Shown here: one piece after another, positions 41,626 to 50,611 of the stretch
Numbering within the stretch: position 1 is the first letter of the stretch
Layout of the letters: every line of letters begins with the position of its first letter
Made by a program: the position numbers and the translations under genes
Assembly (NCBI RefSeq): GCF_015163075.1
Contig: NZ_JADDXU010000018.1
Location: 152,020 to 216,019, forward strand
Direction: 5' to 3'
Length of the DNA: 64,000 nt
Source of the DNA: Streptomyces justiciae
GTDB lineage: Bacteria > Actinomycetota > Actinomycetes > Streptomycetales > Streptomycetaceae
Notes under the pieces: generated by a model
Seen by the model: only the letters and a program-made list of their open reading frames with translations
The model's database searches: none
Told to the model about the DNA's origin: nothing

Positions 41626-43356
41626 TCAGCCCGTCACGACCAGGCCGACGATCTCGTCGTCCGCGAACCACACGCGGACGTCGGGCCGTCCCCCCGCGAA
41701 GGCGGAGTGCACCGCCTGGCGGATCTCCGGGGACGGATGGTTCAGGTTCCGCCAGCCGCCGGCCACGAACAGCCGGAGGCGCGGCGGGAGTTCGCGCGGA
41801 TACGGCAGCAGCTCGTCCCAGTACCGCTCGGCCTGGCCCGAGCCGACCGCGTGCGGCAGCAGATGGGTGACCGCCGCCTTGATGTCGGGCCGGTTGCCGA
41901 TCCGCTGGGACGCGGGCCGGCCCGGCGCGTCCTGCTGCGGTGACCCGGTCGCCCGGAGCATCGCGCGGGCCCGCTCCGGGGACATCGGCGCCTGGGCGGC
42001 CGCCTTGAGCATGCCCTGGAGCGCGGCCAAGGCGCCGACCACCATCGGCGAGGCCGAGGAGGTCCCGGAGAACGTGTCCGTGTACCAGGCGATCTCCTCG
42101 GGCCCGCCCTGGAGGTCGCCGGGCCGGTCCCAGAAGCCGCCGGTGGTGGTGACCTCGCGGCCCCAGCCCTGGGCGTCCACGCGGGCGCCGTAGTTGGAGA
42201 ACGCGAGCCGGGAGCGGTCCGGGCCGTGGTCGCGGCCGTGCGTGCCGGGCGGCGGGGCGCCCGCGCCGACCAGGACCGCGCCGGAGGACTGGTTGGACGG
42301 GTTGAACGGGTTGCGCCACCACTCCGGGAATTCGTCGGGGCGCCGCTCGTAGACGGCGTCGTCGAGGGACTCGGCCCCGTTGCCCGCGGCCGCCACGACG
42401 AGCACGCCCTTGGCGGTGGCGTACCGGACGGCCGCGAAGTCGTCCGGCCACCATTCGAGGGCGACGTAGCCCTTCTGGTCGTCGCGGTCGGCGAAGTCCA
42501 GCCGCGGGCCCGGGCGGTGCAGCTCGATCAGCACGATGTCGCCGGGGCCGAGCCGGTCCGCCGCCGCGTGGATCGCGGCCGCGGTGCCGATGCCCTGGAA
42601 GGACGCGGCCGCGGTCACCGCGTCCGGTACGACGCCTGTGACGCCGTACTCGGTGCGGTCGCCGCCGATCACGCCGATCACCGCGGTGCCGTGGTTGCGC
42701 CAGGCCACGTCGGTCAGCGGGGTGCCGACCACGACACCGGCCAGCTTGGCGGCCAGGTCCTCGTGACCCAGCTGCCAGGAGCCCTCGACGTCGATCACGG
42801 TCACGCCCTGCCCGGTGCCGCCGGGCCGCTGCCAGGCCCAGTGCGCGTCGATCCCCTCGGGGGCCGGGCCCAGATAGCCCTGCCGGCTGCTGAAGTCCGG
42901 GGTGACCGGGGTGCCCTCCTTCAGCCGACCGCTCTCCTCGCCGACCTGCCCCAGGGAGGCGGGGACGGCGCCCGGCTTCACGTACGCGGTGTCGATGCCC
43001 GGCAGCGCGGCGATCCGCGAGCGCAGTTCCTCGGCGCGGCTGCGGTCGCCGCGGACCCGGTAGAACAGCGCGAGGTCGGGCACGTTCTCGGCGTTCGCCG
43101 TCGCCGACTGCTGAAGCCTCTCCTCGCTGCCGAACAGGGGCTCCAGGGTGAGCTGTTCGTCGCTGAGGAACATGTTGAGGGCCGAGACGTCGGCGCCCGC
43201 CGCCGACCGTACGCCCTCGGCCCCGGCGCGCAGCCGGGCCTCGGGACGGGCGACGACGATCAGTTCCTGCTCGGCCCCTCGATAGGTGAATCCCGCTCCG
43301 TCGGGCCCCGGCCCGGACGCTCCCGGGCCCTGCGCCGGCTGTACCTGGTCGCTCAT
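41626..43356 (-). CDS. S8-family subtilisin-like serine peptidase without signal peptide
   Basis: A 576-residue subtilase. The catalytic triad is Asp in GVTVIDVEGSW, His in AWRNHGTAVIGVIGG and Ser in FSGTSSASPMVVGAL; the oxyanion Asn is in VVAAAGNGAESLDD. Residues 1-190 form a long N-terminal region that is not a typical propeptide. The protein begins MSDQVQPAQGPGASG, with no signal peptide or anchor, so it probably works in the cytoplasm or leaves by another route. The C-terminal 70 residues (WRNLNHPSPEIRQAVHSAF) form an extra domain. It is cotranscribed with the Gln-rich protein, suggesting a two-component protease system. The ATG at 43356 has GGGAG upstream. Confidence 0.9.
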   Translation of the reverse strand: MSDQVQPAQGPGASGPGPDGAGFTYRGAEQELIVVARPEARLRAGAEGVRSAAGADVSALNMFLSDEQLTLEPLFGSEERLQQSATANAENVPDLALFYRVRGDRSRAEELRSRIAALPGIDTAYVKPGAVPASLGQVGEESGRLKEGTPVTPDFSSRQGYLGPAPEGIDAHWAWQRPGGTGQGVTVIDVEGSWQLGHEDLAAKLAGVVVGTPLTDVAWRNHGTAVIGVIGGDRTEYGVTGVVPDAVTAAASFQGIGTAAAIHAAADRLGPGDIVLIELHRPGPRLDFADRDDQKGYVALEWWPDDFAAVRYATAKGVLVVAAAGNGAESLDDAVYERRPDEFPEWWRNPFNPSNQSSGAVLVGAGAPPPGTHGRDHGPDRSRLAFSNYGARVDAQGWGREVTTTGGFWDRPGDLQGGPEEIAWYTDTFSGTSSASPMVVGALAALQGMLKAAAQAPMSPERARAMLRATGSPQQDAPGRPASQRIGNRPDIKAAVTHLLPHAVGSGQAERYWDELLPYPRELPPRLRLFVAGGWRNLNHPSPEIRQAVHSAFAGGRPDVRVWFADDEIVGLVVTG

Positions 43357-43630
43357 CGGGTTCCGCTCCCTTCGGTCCTTGCGGGTGCCTGGTTGCGGGT
43401 CGTGCGCCTCCGGGGGACAACCAAGCACCGGAACGGCCCCTCGTCCACCCCGTGTTCGCCAACTCGGTTTGAAAACAAGTTGAATTGGGTAACGCGTGCA
43501 ATCCGTCCTGAAACAGATGTCACGCCGCAATCCGGCCAAAGGCTGCGGAGGTGACGGTCATGTGATGGGGTGAGAGCGTCTGTTGACCGTTCGGCCGGTG
43601 ATCGCCGGCCCCTTGGCAGAAGGACGCACA

Positions 43631-44584
43631 GTGGCACCCACAGCACGTTCCTTCGCACGTAGAAGACTCCTCACCGCAACCGCGGCGCTGACGGGAGCGG
43701 CGCTGCTCGGCGGCACCGCGCACGCGGCCGAAACGCCGAAACCCGACTGGCCCGACCAGTTCCCGCTGCCCGACGGCTTCCAGCCCGAGGGCATCACCAT
43801 CGGCGGCAAGCCCTTCGCCTACTTCGGCTCCCTCGCCAACGGCGACATCTACCGGGCGAACCTCGCCACCGGCCGCGGCTCCGTCGTCAGCAAGGGCCTC
43901 GGCGCCGGACATCCCACCGTGGGCCTCAAGACCGGCCACGGCAGGCTGTTCCTCGCCGGCGGCGACAGCGGCGAGATCCGCACGGTGGACCTCCGCTCGG
44001 GCGCCATCGAGAAGGTGTACGCCACCGGCGGCACCTTCGTGAACGACGTGATCCTCACCCCGGGCGCCGCCTGGTTCACCGACTCCTTCAAGGCCCAGCT
44101 CTACCGCGTGGCCCTGGGCAGGCACGGCGCGCCCGGGGCCCTGACGACCCTGCCCCTGTCCGGCGACTGGGTCCAGGGCACCGACTTCACCGCCAACGGC
44201 ATCGAGCGCACCCCCGACGGCCGCGCCCTGCTGGTGGTGAACTGCTTCGCCGACGGCGGCACCCTCATGCGGGTCGACCCGCGCACCGGAGCCGCGACCG
44301 CCGTCGACCTCGGCGGCGCCAAACTCCCCAACGGCGACGGCATGTTGCTCCTCGGCCGGACCTTCTACGTCGTCCAGCAGGCGCAGAACGCCATCGACGT
44401 CTTCCACCTGAACGCGGCGGGCACCAAGGGCACGGCGATCACCCGGATCACCGACCCGCGCTTCCGCATCCCGACGACCGTCGCGGCCTGGGGCGACCGG
44501 CTCTATCTGCCCAACGCCCGCTTCGACGTGGAGATTCCGACACCGGAGACGGACTACGACGCGGTGGCCGTACCGCGAGTGTGA
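43631..44584 (+). CDS. Tat-exported SMP-30/beta-propeller-like protein
   Basis: A 317-residue secreted protein. The twin-arginine signal is SFARRRLLTATAALTGAALLGG, cleaved after AHAAE. The mature part has repeated blades typical of SMP-30/gluconolactonase-type beta-propellers: FQPEGITIGGKPFAYFGSLANG, GRLFLAGGDSGEIRTVDL, FVNDVILTPGAAWFTDSF and DFTANGIERTPDGRALLVVN, the metal-site-like segment. It may be a lactonase or a sugar-binding protein; some annotations call such proteins superoxide dismutase without support. The GTG at 43631 has AGAAGGA upstream. It is divergent from the subtilase operon across 274 bases that hold promoters only. Confidence 0.85.
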   Translation: MAPTARSFARRRLLTATAALTGAALLGGTAHAAETPKPDWPDQFPLPDGFQPEGITIGGKPFAYFGSLANGDIYRANLATGRGSVVSKGLGAGHPTVGLKTGHGRLFLAGGDSGEIRTVDLRSGAIEKVYATGGTFVNDVILTPGAAWFTDSFKAQLYRVALGRHGAPGALTTLPLSGDWVQGTDFTANGIERTPDGRALLVVNCFADGGTLMRVDPRTGAATAVDLGGAKLPNGDGMLLLGRTFYVVQQAQNAIDVFHLNAAGTKGTAITRITDPRFRIPTTVAAWGDRLYLPNARFDVEIPTPETDYDAVAVPRV

Positions 44585-44592
44585 CGTACGAA

Positions 44593-44619
44593 GGGCGGTG
44601 CGCGTCCGGCGCACCGCCC
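44593..44619. terminator. Bidirectional terminator between convergent genes
   Basis: GGGCGGTGCGC (44593-44603) pairs perfectly with GCGCACCGCCC (44609-44619), 5-base loop, between the beta-propeller gene and the PAC2 gene. Confidence 0.8.
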
Positions 44620-44629
44620 CTGTCCGTAC

Positions 44630-45649
44630 TCACTCCTCCGACGAATCTCCCGGGTCCTCGCCGTCGGCCCCCGCCTCCGTACCCGGCTCGGGGTCCGTGT
44701 CCGCGCTCGGCTTCGGCGGCTTCGGCGGTCTCGTACGACCGCTGGGGTTGTCCCGCAGATACGACGTGCCGTCGCCGCTCTCCGTCGCGTGCCCGCCCGG
44801 CGGGCTGCCGCCGTCCCGGCGCCGCAGATACCGCTCGAACTCGCGGGCGATCGCCTCGCCCGACGCCTCCGGCAGCTCGGCGGTGTCCCGGGCCTCCTCC
44901 AGCGTCTGCACGTACTCGGCGACCTCGGTGTCCTCCGCAGCCAGCTGGTCCACGCCCACCTGCCAGGCGCGCGCGTCCTCGGCCAGCTCGCCCAGCGGGA
45001 TACGGACGTCGATCAGGTCCTCCAGCCGGTTGAGCAGGGCCAGCGTCGCCTTCGGGTTCGGCGGCTGCGACACGTAGTGCGGCACGGCCGCCCACAGCGA
45101 CACGGCCGGGACGCCCGCGTGCGTGCATGCCTCCTGGAGGACGCCGACGATGCCCGTGGGCCCCTCGTACTTGGTCTCCTCCAGGTCCATCCGCTGGGCC
45201 AGGTCCGGATCGGACGTGGTCCCGCTGATCGGGACCGGACGCGTGTGCGGGGTGTCACCGAGCAGAGCGCCCAGGATCACGACCAGCTCCACGCCCAGTT
45301 CATGGGCGAAGCCCAGCAGCTCGTTGCAGAACGAGCGCCAGCGCATGGACGGTTCGATACCTCGGACCAGTACGAGATCGCGCGGTTTCTCGCCGCCGAC
45401 CCGGACCACGGACAGCCGCGTCGTGGGCCAGGTGATCTTGCGTACTCCGGCGTCCATCCACACCGTGGGCCGGTTCACCTGGAAGTCGTAGTAGTCCTCG
45501 GCGTCCAGCGCCGCGAACACCTCGCCCTTCCACTCCCTGTCCAGATGCGCGACCGCGGTGGAGGCGGCGTCGCCGGCATCGTTCCAGCCCTCGAACGCGG
45601 CCACCATGACCGGGTCGATCAGCTCGGGAACCCCCTCGAGCTCGATCAC
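44630..45649 (-). CDS. parJ: PAC2-family protein (ParJ-like)
   Basis: A 339-residue PAC2-family protein. Family landmarks are PVMVAAFEGWNDAGDAAS near the N-terminus, DLVLVRGIEPSMRWRSFCNELL, GALLGDTPHTRPVPI and GIVGVLQEACTHAGVPAVSLWAAVPHYV. The C-terminal 60 residues are a Pro/acidic tail (PPKPPKPSADTDPEPGTEA). The S. coelicolor gene next to mshC (SCO1662) is, as I recall, parJ, whose product modulates ParA polymerisation during sporulation septation; I infer the same here. The GTG at 45649 has GGAGG 6 bases upstream. In this window it is separated from mshC by three extra genes. Confidence 0.85.
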   Translation of the reverse strand: MIELEGVPELIDPVMVAAFEGWNDAGDAASTAVAHLDREWKGEVFAALDAEDYYDFQVNRPTVWMDAGVRKITWPTTRLSVVRVGGEKPRDLVLVRGIEPSMRWRSFCNELLGFAHELGVELVVILGALLGDTPHTRPVPISGTTSDPDLAQRMDLEETKYEGPTGIVGVLQEACTHAGVPAVSLWAAVPHYVSQPPNPKATLALLNRLEDLIDVRIPLGELAEDARAWQVGVDQLAAEDTEVAEYVQTLEEARDTAELPEASGEAIAREFERYLRRRDGGSPPGGHATESGDGTSYLRDNPSGRTRPPKPPKPSADTDPEPGTEAGADGEDPGDSSEE

Positions 45650-45875
45650 CCAGTGCCTCCTTCCGACGTGCCCTCCCGTACGCCCCAACCTTACGGCGTC
45701 CAGCGGGGGCGTCCGCAGCCCCCTTGCACGGGGGAGTGAACGCATCACTGCCCCATTAGCCACCCCGGAACACCCCGCGGTCATCCGAGCTGTACCGAAT
45801 CACCCTGCACGGATGTCACGCGAGGCGGTCAGTGACCCGGGTAGACGTCGGATGACGACAGGCGGTCGAGTGGGG

Positions 45876-46547
45876 TCACAGTGACGCGCGTAGCCACTGC
45901 TCCACGCTCGCGATGTGCACCGTCGCCCACGAGCGCGCCGCCTCCGCGTCCCGGTCCCGCAGGGCGGCGAGGATCATGCGGTGCTCGTGCAGCGTGCGGC
46001 TGACGGCGTCCTCCTGGGTCAGGCCGCGCCAGATCCGGGCCCGGGTGGTCGGCCCGGACAGACCGTCGAGGAGGGAACAGAGCACCGAGTTGCCGGAGCT
46101 CTGCACGATGCCCCGGTGGAAGTCCAGATCGCAGGCGACCAGCTCCTCCACCGACGGGTTGTCGCCGAGCCTGTCCAACTGGGCCGAGAGGGCGTTCAGT
46201 TGCTGCTCGCTCACCCGGGAGGCGGCCATCGCGGTCGCGGCTGGCTCCAGGATGCGGCGCACGGCGAGGAACTCCAGGACCGTGTCGTCGCGGTGGAAGT
46301 CGACGACGAAACTCAGGGCCTCCAGGAGGAGTTGGGGGTCGAGGCTCGTCACGTACGTGCCGTCGCCCTGTCGCACGTCCAGGATGCGGATGAGCGACAG
46401 GGCGCGCACGGCCTCGCGCAGGGAGTTGCGGGACAGCCCGAGTTCCGCGGCGAGTTCGGACTCCTTGGGAAGCCGGTCGCCGGGGCGCAGGGCGCCGGAG
46501 ACGATCATGCCTTTGATCTTCTCGATCGCCTCGTCGGTCACTGCCAT
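45876..46547 (-). CDS. GntR-family regulator (FadR/FCD type) at the edge of the methionine salvage island
   Basis: A 223-residue repressor. The winged helix (residues about 1-70) contains ALRPGDRLPKESELAAELG and LSRNSLREAVRALSLIRIL. The FCD domain has VRRILEPAATAMAA, DLDFHRGIV and HEHRMI, with metal-binding-type Asp and His. It lies downstream of the BMP-transporter/deaminase operon on the same strand but has its own promoter region with a strong 17-bp palindrome. It is the only regulator gene in the island and the best candidate to control it, with a nucleoside, MTA or methylthioribose derivative as effector; this is inference. Confidence 0.9.
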   Translation of the reverse strand: MAVTDEAIEKIKGMIVSGALRPGDRLPKESELAAELGLSRNSLREAVRALSLIRILDVRQGDGTYVTSLDPQLLLEALSFVVDFHRDDTVLEFLAVRRILEPAATAMAASRVSEQQLNALSAQLDRLGDNPSVEELVACDLDFHRGIVQSSGNSVLCSLLDGLSGPTTRARIWRGLTQEDAVSRTLHEHRMILAALRDRDAEAARSWATVHIASVEQWLRASL

Positions 46548-46582
46548 GGCCGGCCTCCCTGTGGTTCACGCGCATGTCCGTC

Positions 46583-46599
46583 GAGACATCCGATGTCTC
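46583..46599. promoter_or_regulatory. Operator-like palindrome upstream of the FCD regulator
   Basis: GAGACATC-C-GATGTCTC is a perfect 17-bp palindrome with one central base, 36 bases before the regulator start. It is a probable autoregulatory site. A second perfect palindrome, GGGGAA-A-TTCCCC (46633-46645), lies between it and the end of the deaminase gene. Confidence 0.55.
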
Positions 46600-46656
46600 A
46601 CGTCATTATGGGGGTCGGCGGGCCGTTCGGGAGGGGAAATTCCCCGGTCAGGACGG

Positions 46657-47952
46657 TCAGACCAGTGCTTCCAGGTCTGAGATCACGGCCGGCTCGTCGA
46701 GCGTCGTGAGCACCCGGTCCCGCATCAGCACCCGCCCGTCGACCACGGTGTCCCGCACGTCCGCCGAGTGCGCCGCGTACGCGAGCGTCGACCACGGGTC
46801 GTGCAGCGGCCGCAGATGCGGGGCGTTCAGGTCGAGGACGACGAGGTCGGCGCGCTTGCCCGCCTCCAGCGAGCCCAACTGGTCGGCGAGCCCCAGCGCC
46901 CGCGCACCCTCGATCGTCGCCATGCGTACGGCCTGTTCGGCGCCGACGAGGGTGGGGTCGCCGCCCGCCTTGTGCACGAGCGCCGCCTGCCGCACCGCCC
47001 CGAGCACGTCCAGCGTGTTGGAGCTGACGGCCCCGTCCGTGCCGAGCCCGACGGTCACCCCGGCGCTCAGCAGCCGCGGCACCGGCGCGATCCCGCAGCC
47101 CAACTTCAGGTTGGAGACGGGACAGTGGGCGACCGAGGTGCTGGTGCGGGCCAGCGCCGCGATCTCCGGGCCGGTCAGGTCCACGGCGTGCGCGAGCAGC
47201 ACGTCGTCGCCGAGCAGCCCGAGCGAGTCCAGCAACTCCACAGGGCGCTTGCCGTACTTGACCTCGACGGTGGCCACCTCGGTGGCGTTCTCGGCCGCGT
47301 GGATGTGGACCAGGGCGCCGAACTCCCGCGCCAGGGCGAAGATCTCGACGAGCTGGTCGGGGGAGAGGGTGTACGTCGAGTGCGCGAACACCACGGGCCG
47401 GTGGCCGGGCCGGGCCGGGCCACGCGCCGCCAGATCCCGTCGCGCCCACTCCAGCCGGTCCTCGTACGCGATCGCGTCCGACAGCCCGGGTACGTCCATG
47501 AAGGTCGGCCCGGTGTGCAGCCGCCAGCCCGTCTCGCGCGCCACCTGTTCGGCCGCCTCGTGGAACCAGTACATGTCGAGCGCGGAGGTCACCCCGGCCC
47601 GTACGCTCTCGGCGACCGCGAGGCGTACCGCCGCCGCCACGTTCTTCGGCGCCAGCAGCTCGGCCTCGGCGGGCAGCACCCGCTCCAGGAAGCCCTGAAG
47701 GGTGACGTCGTCGGCGACACCGCGCATGAGGGTCATCGCGAGGTGGGTGTGCGTGTTGACCAGACCCGGGAGGACGAGACAGCCCGCCGCGTCAATGCGC
47801 TCCGCGGCTGTGAATCGCGCTTTCAGCTCCTCGGCCCGACCGACCGCGACGATCTCGCCCTCGTGGACGGCCACCGCCCCGTCCCGTACGAAGGTCCCGG
47901 CCTCGTCGACGGTCAGGACGTCACCGCCGTGCACCAGCAGATCGATGCTCAC
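46657..47952 (-). CDS. Amidohydrolase, probable methylthioadenosine/purine nucleoside deaminase
   Basis: A 431-residue cytosolic zinc amidohydrolase of the TRZ/ATZ branch. Metal-site motifs are LPGLVNTHTHLAMTLMRG, HIHAAENATEV and LGTDGAVSSN. VNTHTHLAM, DDVTLQGFLERVLPAEAE and FHEAAEQ resemble the MTA/SAH deaminase (MtaD) type, while guanine or 8-oxoguanine deaminase remains possible. Its GTG overlaps the stop of the nucleoside phosphorylase gene. In this island the simplest role is deamination of imported 5'-methylthioadenosine to methylthioinosine, which the phosphorylase would split to hypoxanthine and methylthioribose-1-phosphate for MtnA. This route is known from Pseudomonas aeruginosa. 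Substrate assignment is inference from context. Confidence 0.82.
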   Translation of the reverse strand: MSIDLLVHGGDVLTVDEAGTFVRDGAVAVHEGEIVAVGRAEELKARFTAAERIDAAGCLVLPGLVNTHTHLAMTLMRGVADDVTLQGFLERVLPAEAELLAPKNVAAAVRLAVAESVRAGVTSALDMYWFHEAAEQVARETGWRLHTGPTFMDVPGLSDAIAYEDRLEWARRDLAARGPARPGHRPVVFAHSTYTLSPDQLVEIFALAREFGALVHIHAAENATEVATVEVKYGKRPVELLDSLGLLGDDVLLAHAVDLTGPEIAALARTSTSVAHCPVSNLKLGCGIAPVPRLLSAGVTVGLGTDGAVSSNTLDVLGAVRQAALVHKAGGDPTLVGAEQAVRMATIEGARALGLADQLGSLEAGKRADLVVLDLNAPHLRPLHDPWSTLAYAAHSADVRDTVVDGRVLMRDRVLTTLDEPAVISDLEALV

Positions 47953-48701
47953 AGTCCGTACTCCTCGGCCAGCAGCCGCAGCGCCTCCAGCGACACCACC
48001 GCCCCCTTCTCGACACCGGCCGCGACCACGTCACGGTGCGGGTCGTAGACGCTGATGCCCTCGTCGTCCACCAGCTCGTCCGCGTTCGCCCCGTCCACCA
48101 CCAGCACGCCACCCGCGACGAGCCCGCGCAGCGACGCCGTGACCAGAAGGGCGGAGAGCTCCATCTCGATGGCGGCGAGGCCGGCCCCGTCGTAGGAGAA
48201 CAGCGGCAGCAGCCCGGGCTGGAACGCCGCCCGGGTCCAGACGACCCCGCGATGGTGCGGGGCGTCGGCGGCGCGGGCCGCGCGCTGGAGCGCGAAGACG
48301 GCCTCGGGGGAGGAGACCGCCGGGTACTCCGGCGGCAGCAGCTGCTGGGTGACCCCGTCGTCACGGACGGCCGCCTCCGCGATGACCAGGTCGCCGTCCG
48401 CGATCCCCGGCTTCATCGCACCCGCCGTACCGAACCGCAGCAGCACCCGCACGCCCGCGTCCGCGAGCTCCTGGAACAGCAGGATCGCGCCCGGCCCGCC
48501 CACCCCGTGCGAGGCGACGACGACCGGCAGGCCCTTCCAACTACCGCTGAACACACGGTATTCGCGGTGGTACGACACCTCCTCGGCGCCGTCGAGCAGC
48601 GCGGCGACGGCCGCGGCGCGCGCCGGGTCGCCGACGACGACCGCGTGGGCCGGCAGGCCGGTGCGGGGTATGCGGGTGATGGGCAGCAGATCCTGTGTCA
48701 T
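47949..48701 (-). CDS. Nucleoside phosphorylase (NP-I family)
   Basis: A 250-residue purine/uridine phosphorylase-like enzyme. The phosphate site is AVVVGDPARAAAVAAL, and the remaining hallmarks are VASHGVGGPGAILLFQEL, LRFGTAGAMKPGIADGDLVI and AIEMELSALLVTASL, where the EME motif binds ribose hydroxyls. It overlaps the permease stop (ATGA) and the deaminase start (GTGA), so it is tightly coupled to both. It should phosphorolyse a nucleoside brought in by the BMP-type transporter. With the adjacent deaminase, methylthioinosine or inosine are leading candidates. MTA itself is less likely because MTA phosphorylases have a different family signature. Confidence 0.87.
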   Translation of the reverse strand: MTQDLLPITRIPRTGLPAHAVVVGDPARAAAVAALLDGAEEVSYHREYRVFSGSWKGLPVVVASHGVGGPGAILLFQELADAGVRVLLRFGTAGAMKPGIADGDLVIAEAAVRDDGVTQQLLPPEYPAVSSPEAVFALQRAARAADAPHHRGVVWTRAAFQPGLLPLFSYDGAGLAAIEMELSALLVTASLRGLVAGGVLVVDGANADELVDDEGISVYDPHRDVVAAGVEKGAVVSLEALRLLAEEYGL

Positions 48702-49570
48702 GAGGCGGCTCCGGTGGACGACGGACGGACACGGCGACGACGGCGTGCCGTGGTGAGGAAGAGGGCGCCGAGCGTGACGACGTACGGCGCGGCGTCGGTG
48801 GCCTGTTGGGGCAGACCGAGGCCCTGGAGGCGGAAGCCGGCCGCCTCGGCGAGGCCGAAGAGCAGCGCGGCGAGCAGGACGCCCAGCGGCAGGGCGCGGC
48901 CGAGCATGACGGCGACGACGGCGATCCAGCCACGGCCCGCGGTCATGTTCTCGGTGAACAACGTGACGTTGCCGAGCGCGAGTTGGGAACCGGCCAGTCC
49001 GCACAGGACGCCGGAGAGCAGCACGGCCGCGTACTTGTACTTCGCGGGGCTCACCCCGAGTGTCGCCGCCGCGTCCGGCGCCTCGCCGACCCCGCGCAGC
49101 CTGAGCCCCCACACATGCCGGGACAGCATGACCGCGGCCACCCCGACCGCCGCCCACGACAGATAGGCGAGCGGGCTCAGGCCGCCGATCAGCGGCAGCC
49201 CGGCGAGTGACGGATCGTCAAAAGTGCCCTGCACACCGAAGACCGTACGCAGCAGGAAGCTGGTGAGGCCCACGGCGAGGAGGTTCATGGCGACGCCGAG
49301 AACGACCGCGTCCCCGCGCAGAGTCACGGTCCCCACCGCGAGGATCAGCGAGTACGCCGCCGCCGCGAGCGCCGCCGCCAGCACGCCCAGCCACGGGCTG
49401 CCGGTGAACCAGCTCGTGGCCACCGCCGTGAAGCAGCCCATCAACATCATGCCTTCGAGGCCGATGTTGAAGACGCCCGCACGCTCGCAGATCGCACCGC
49501 CCAGCGCGGCCAGCAGGATCGGGGTCAGCGCGCGCAGTGCCGACATCAGGAGATCGGAGTCGAAGAACAT
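48698..49570 (-). CDS. ABC transporter permease, nucleoside (BMP) type, second subunit
   Basis: A 290-residue inner-membrane permease of the branched-chain/nucleoside ABC class (NupQ/YufQ-like), with about eight or nine helices. Conserved motifs are AICERAGVFNIGLEGMMLMG near the N-terminus and GRGWIAVVAVMLGRALPLGVLLAALLFG near the C-terminus. It pairs with the longer permease encoded upstream, whose stop overlaps its ATG. The AAGGAGG ribosome-binding site is 7 bases before the ATG at 49570, favouring it over the GTG at 49573. It is part of the importer with the ATPase and BMP lipoprotein. Confidence 0.92.
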   Translation of the reverse strand: MFFDSDLLMSALRALTPILLAALGGAICERAGVFNIGLEGMMLMGCFTAVATSWFTGSPWLGVLAAALAAAAYSLILAVGTVTLRGDAVVLGVAMNLLAVGLTSFLLRTVFGVQGTFDDPSLAGLPLIGGLSPLAYLSWAAVGVAAVMLSRHVWGLRLRGVGEAPDAAATLGVSPAKYKYAAVLLSGVLCGLAGSQLALGNVTLFTENMTAGRGWIAVVAVMLGRALPLGVLLAALLFGLAEAAGFRLQGLGLPQQATDAAPYVVTLGALFLTTARRRRRVRPSSTGAAS

Positions 49571-50610
49571 CACACCGCCTCCTTACGACGGTTGAACCAC
49601 CGGCTGGGGAAGCTGAGTCGGGCCGCGAGGAACACGATCACGATCGCCTGGAGCACCTGCGTCAGCTCGCGCGGCACCTCCGTCGTCCGCTCCATCGCCA
49701 GGCCGCCGACCTGGAGGACGGCGAAGAAGAAGGACGCGACGACCGTGCCCAGCGGGGCGGCCGTCGCCAGCAGCGCGGCGGTGAGTCCCGTCCAGGTGTA
49801 GCCCGGTGCGGTCAGCGAGCCGTCCACGAAGCGGTACGGGAAGCTCAACACCCCGATGGCGCCCACGAGTCCGGCGGTCGCGCCCGACACGGACATCAAC
49901 TTCAGGGTCAGGCCCCGGCGTTCGACACCCGCGTAGGCGGAGAAGCGCGCGTTGAGACCCGTCATACGGATCTCGTACCCGATCGCCGTCCGCTTGTCCG
50001 TGAACCAGTAGGCGGCCGCCGCGAGGACGACCAGAACCAGCCCCCAGGTGACCGTGGAGTCCCCGAACGCGGGCAGCGCCACCCCGTCCGGCAGGGCGCG
50101 GGTCTGCGGCAGGCTGGAGCCGGGCTCCTTGAGCGGGTAGCGCGCCAGATAGGAGGCGAGCGACATCGCCGGGTAGCTCAGCAGCAGGCTGCTGACCAGG
50201 AGCGGGACACCGAAGTGGTTCTCGCACAGGGCGGCGAGGGTGGCGTAGGCGGCGCCCGCCGCCATGCCCGCGAGGAGGGCGAGGACGACGGTGAGGGGTG
50301 CCGGCAGCGGGGAGTAGATGCCGGTGACGGCCGCCGTGATGCCGCCGAGGACCAGCTGGCCGTCGCCGCCGAGGTTGATGAGCCCGGCCCGCAGCGGGAT
50401 CGCCAGGGCGAGCGCCATGCCGAGCACGCTGGTGCCCGTGGTCAGCGTGGAGCCGATGCCGTCGGCGCCCAACGAGCCGGTGAGGACCGCCTCGTAGGAC
50501 GCGATCGGGTCCGCGCCGGTGCCGACGAGGAACAGCGCGCCGATGAGGACGCCCGCGAGCACGGAGAAGGTGATGGGGGAGCGCAGGGCTCCGAGTATCC
50601 GGTTGTTCAT
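49570..50610 (-). CDS. ABC transporter permease, nucleoside (BMP) type, first subunit
   Basis: A 346-residue permease (NupP/YufP-like). It has an N-terminal helix (ITFSVLAGVLIGALFLV), then LALAIPLRAGLINLGGDGQLVLGGITAA, the conserved GGDGQ motif of this class. IGYEIRMTGLNARFSAYAGV is the ATPase-contact loop. It forms a heterodimeric channel with the shorter permease. It lies one base after the ATPase gene. The transported compound is probably a purine nucleoside or thionucleoside, judged by the enzymes encoded downstream. Confidence 0.92.
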   Translation of the reverse strand: MNNRILGALRSPITFSVLAGVLIGALFLVGTGADPIASYEAVLTGSLGADGIGSTLTTGTSVLGMALALAIPLRAGLINLGGDGQLVLGGITAAVTGIYSPLPAPLTVVLALLAGMAAGAAYATLAALCENHFGVPLLVSSLLLSYPAMSLASYLARYPLKEPGSSLPQTRALPDGVALPAFGDSTVTWGLVLVVLAAAAYWFTDKRTAIGYEIRMTGLNARFSAYAGVERRGLTLKLMSVSGATAGLVGAIGVLSFPYRFVDGSLTAPGYTWTGLTAALLATAAPLGTVVASFFFAVLQVGGLAMERTTEVPRELTQVLQAIVIVFLAARLSFPSRWFNRRKEAV

Positions 50611-50611
50611 G

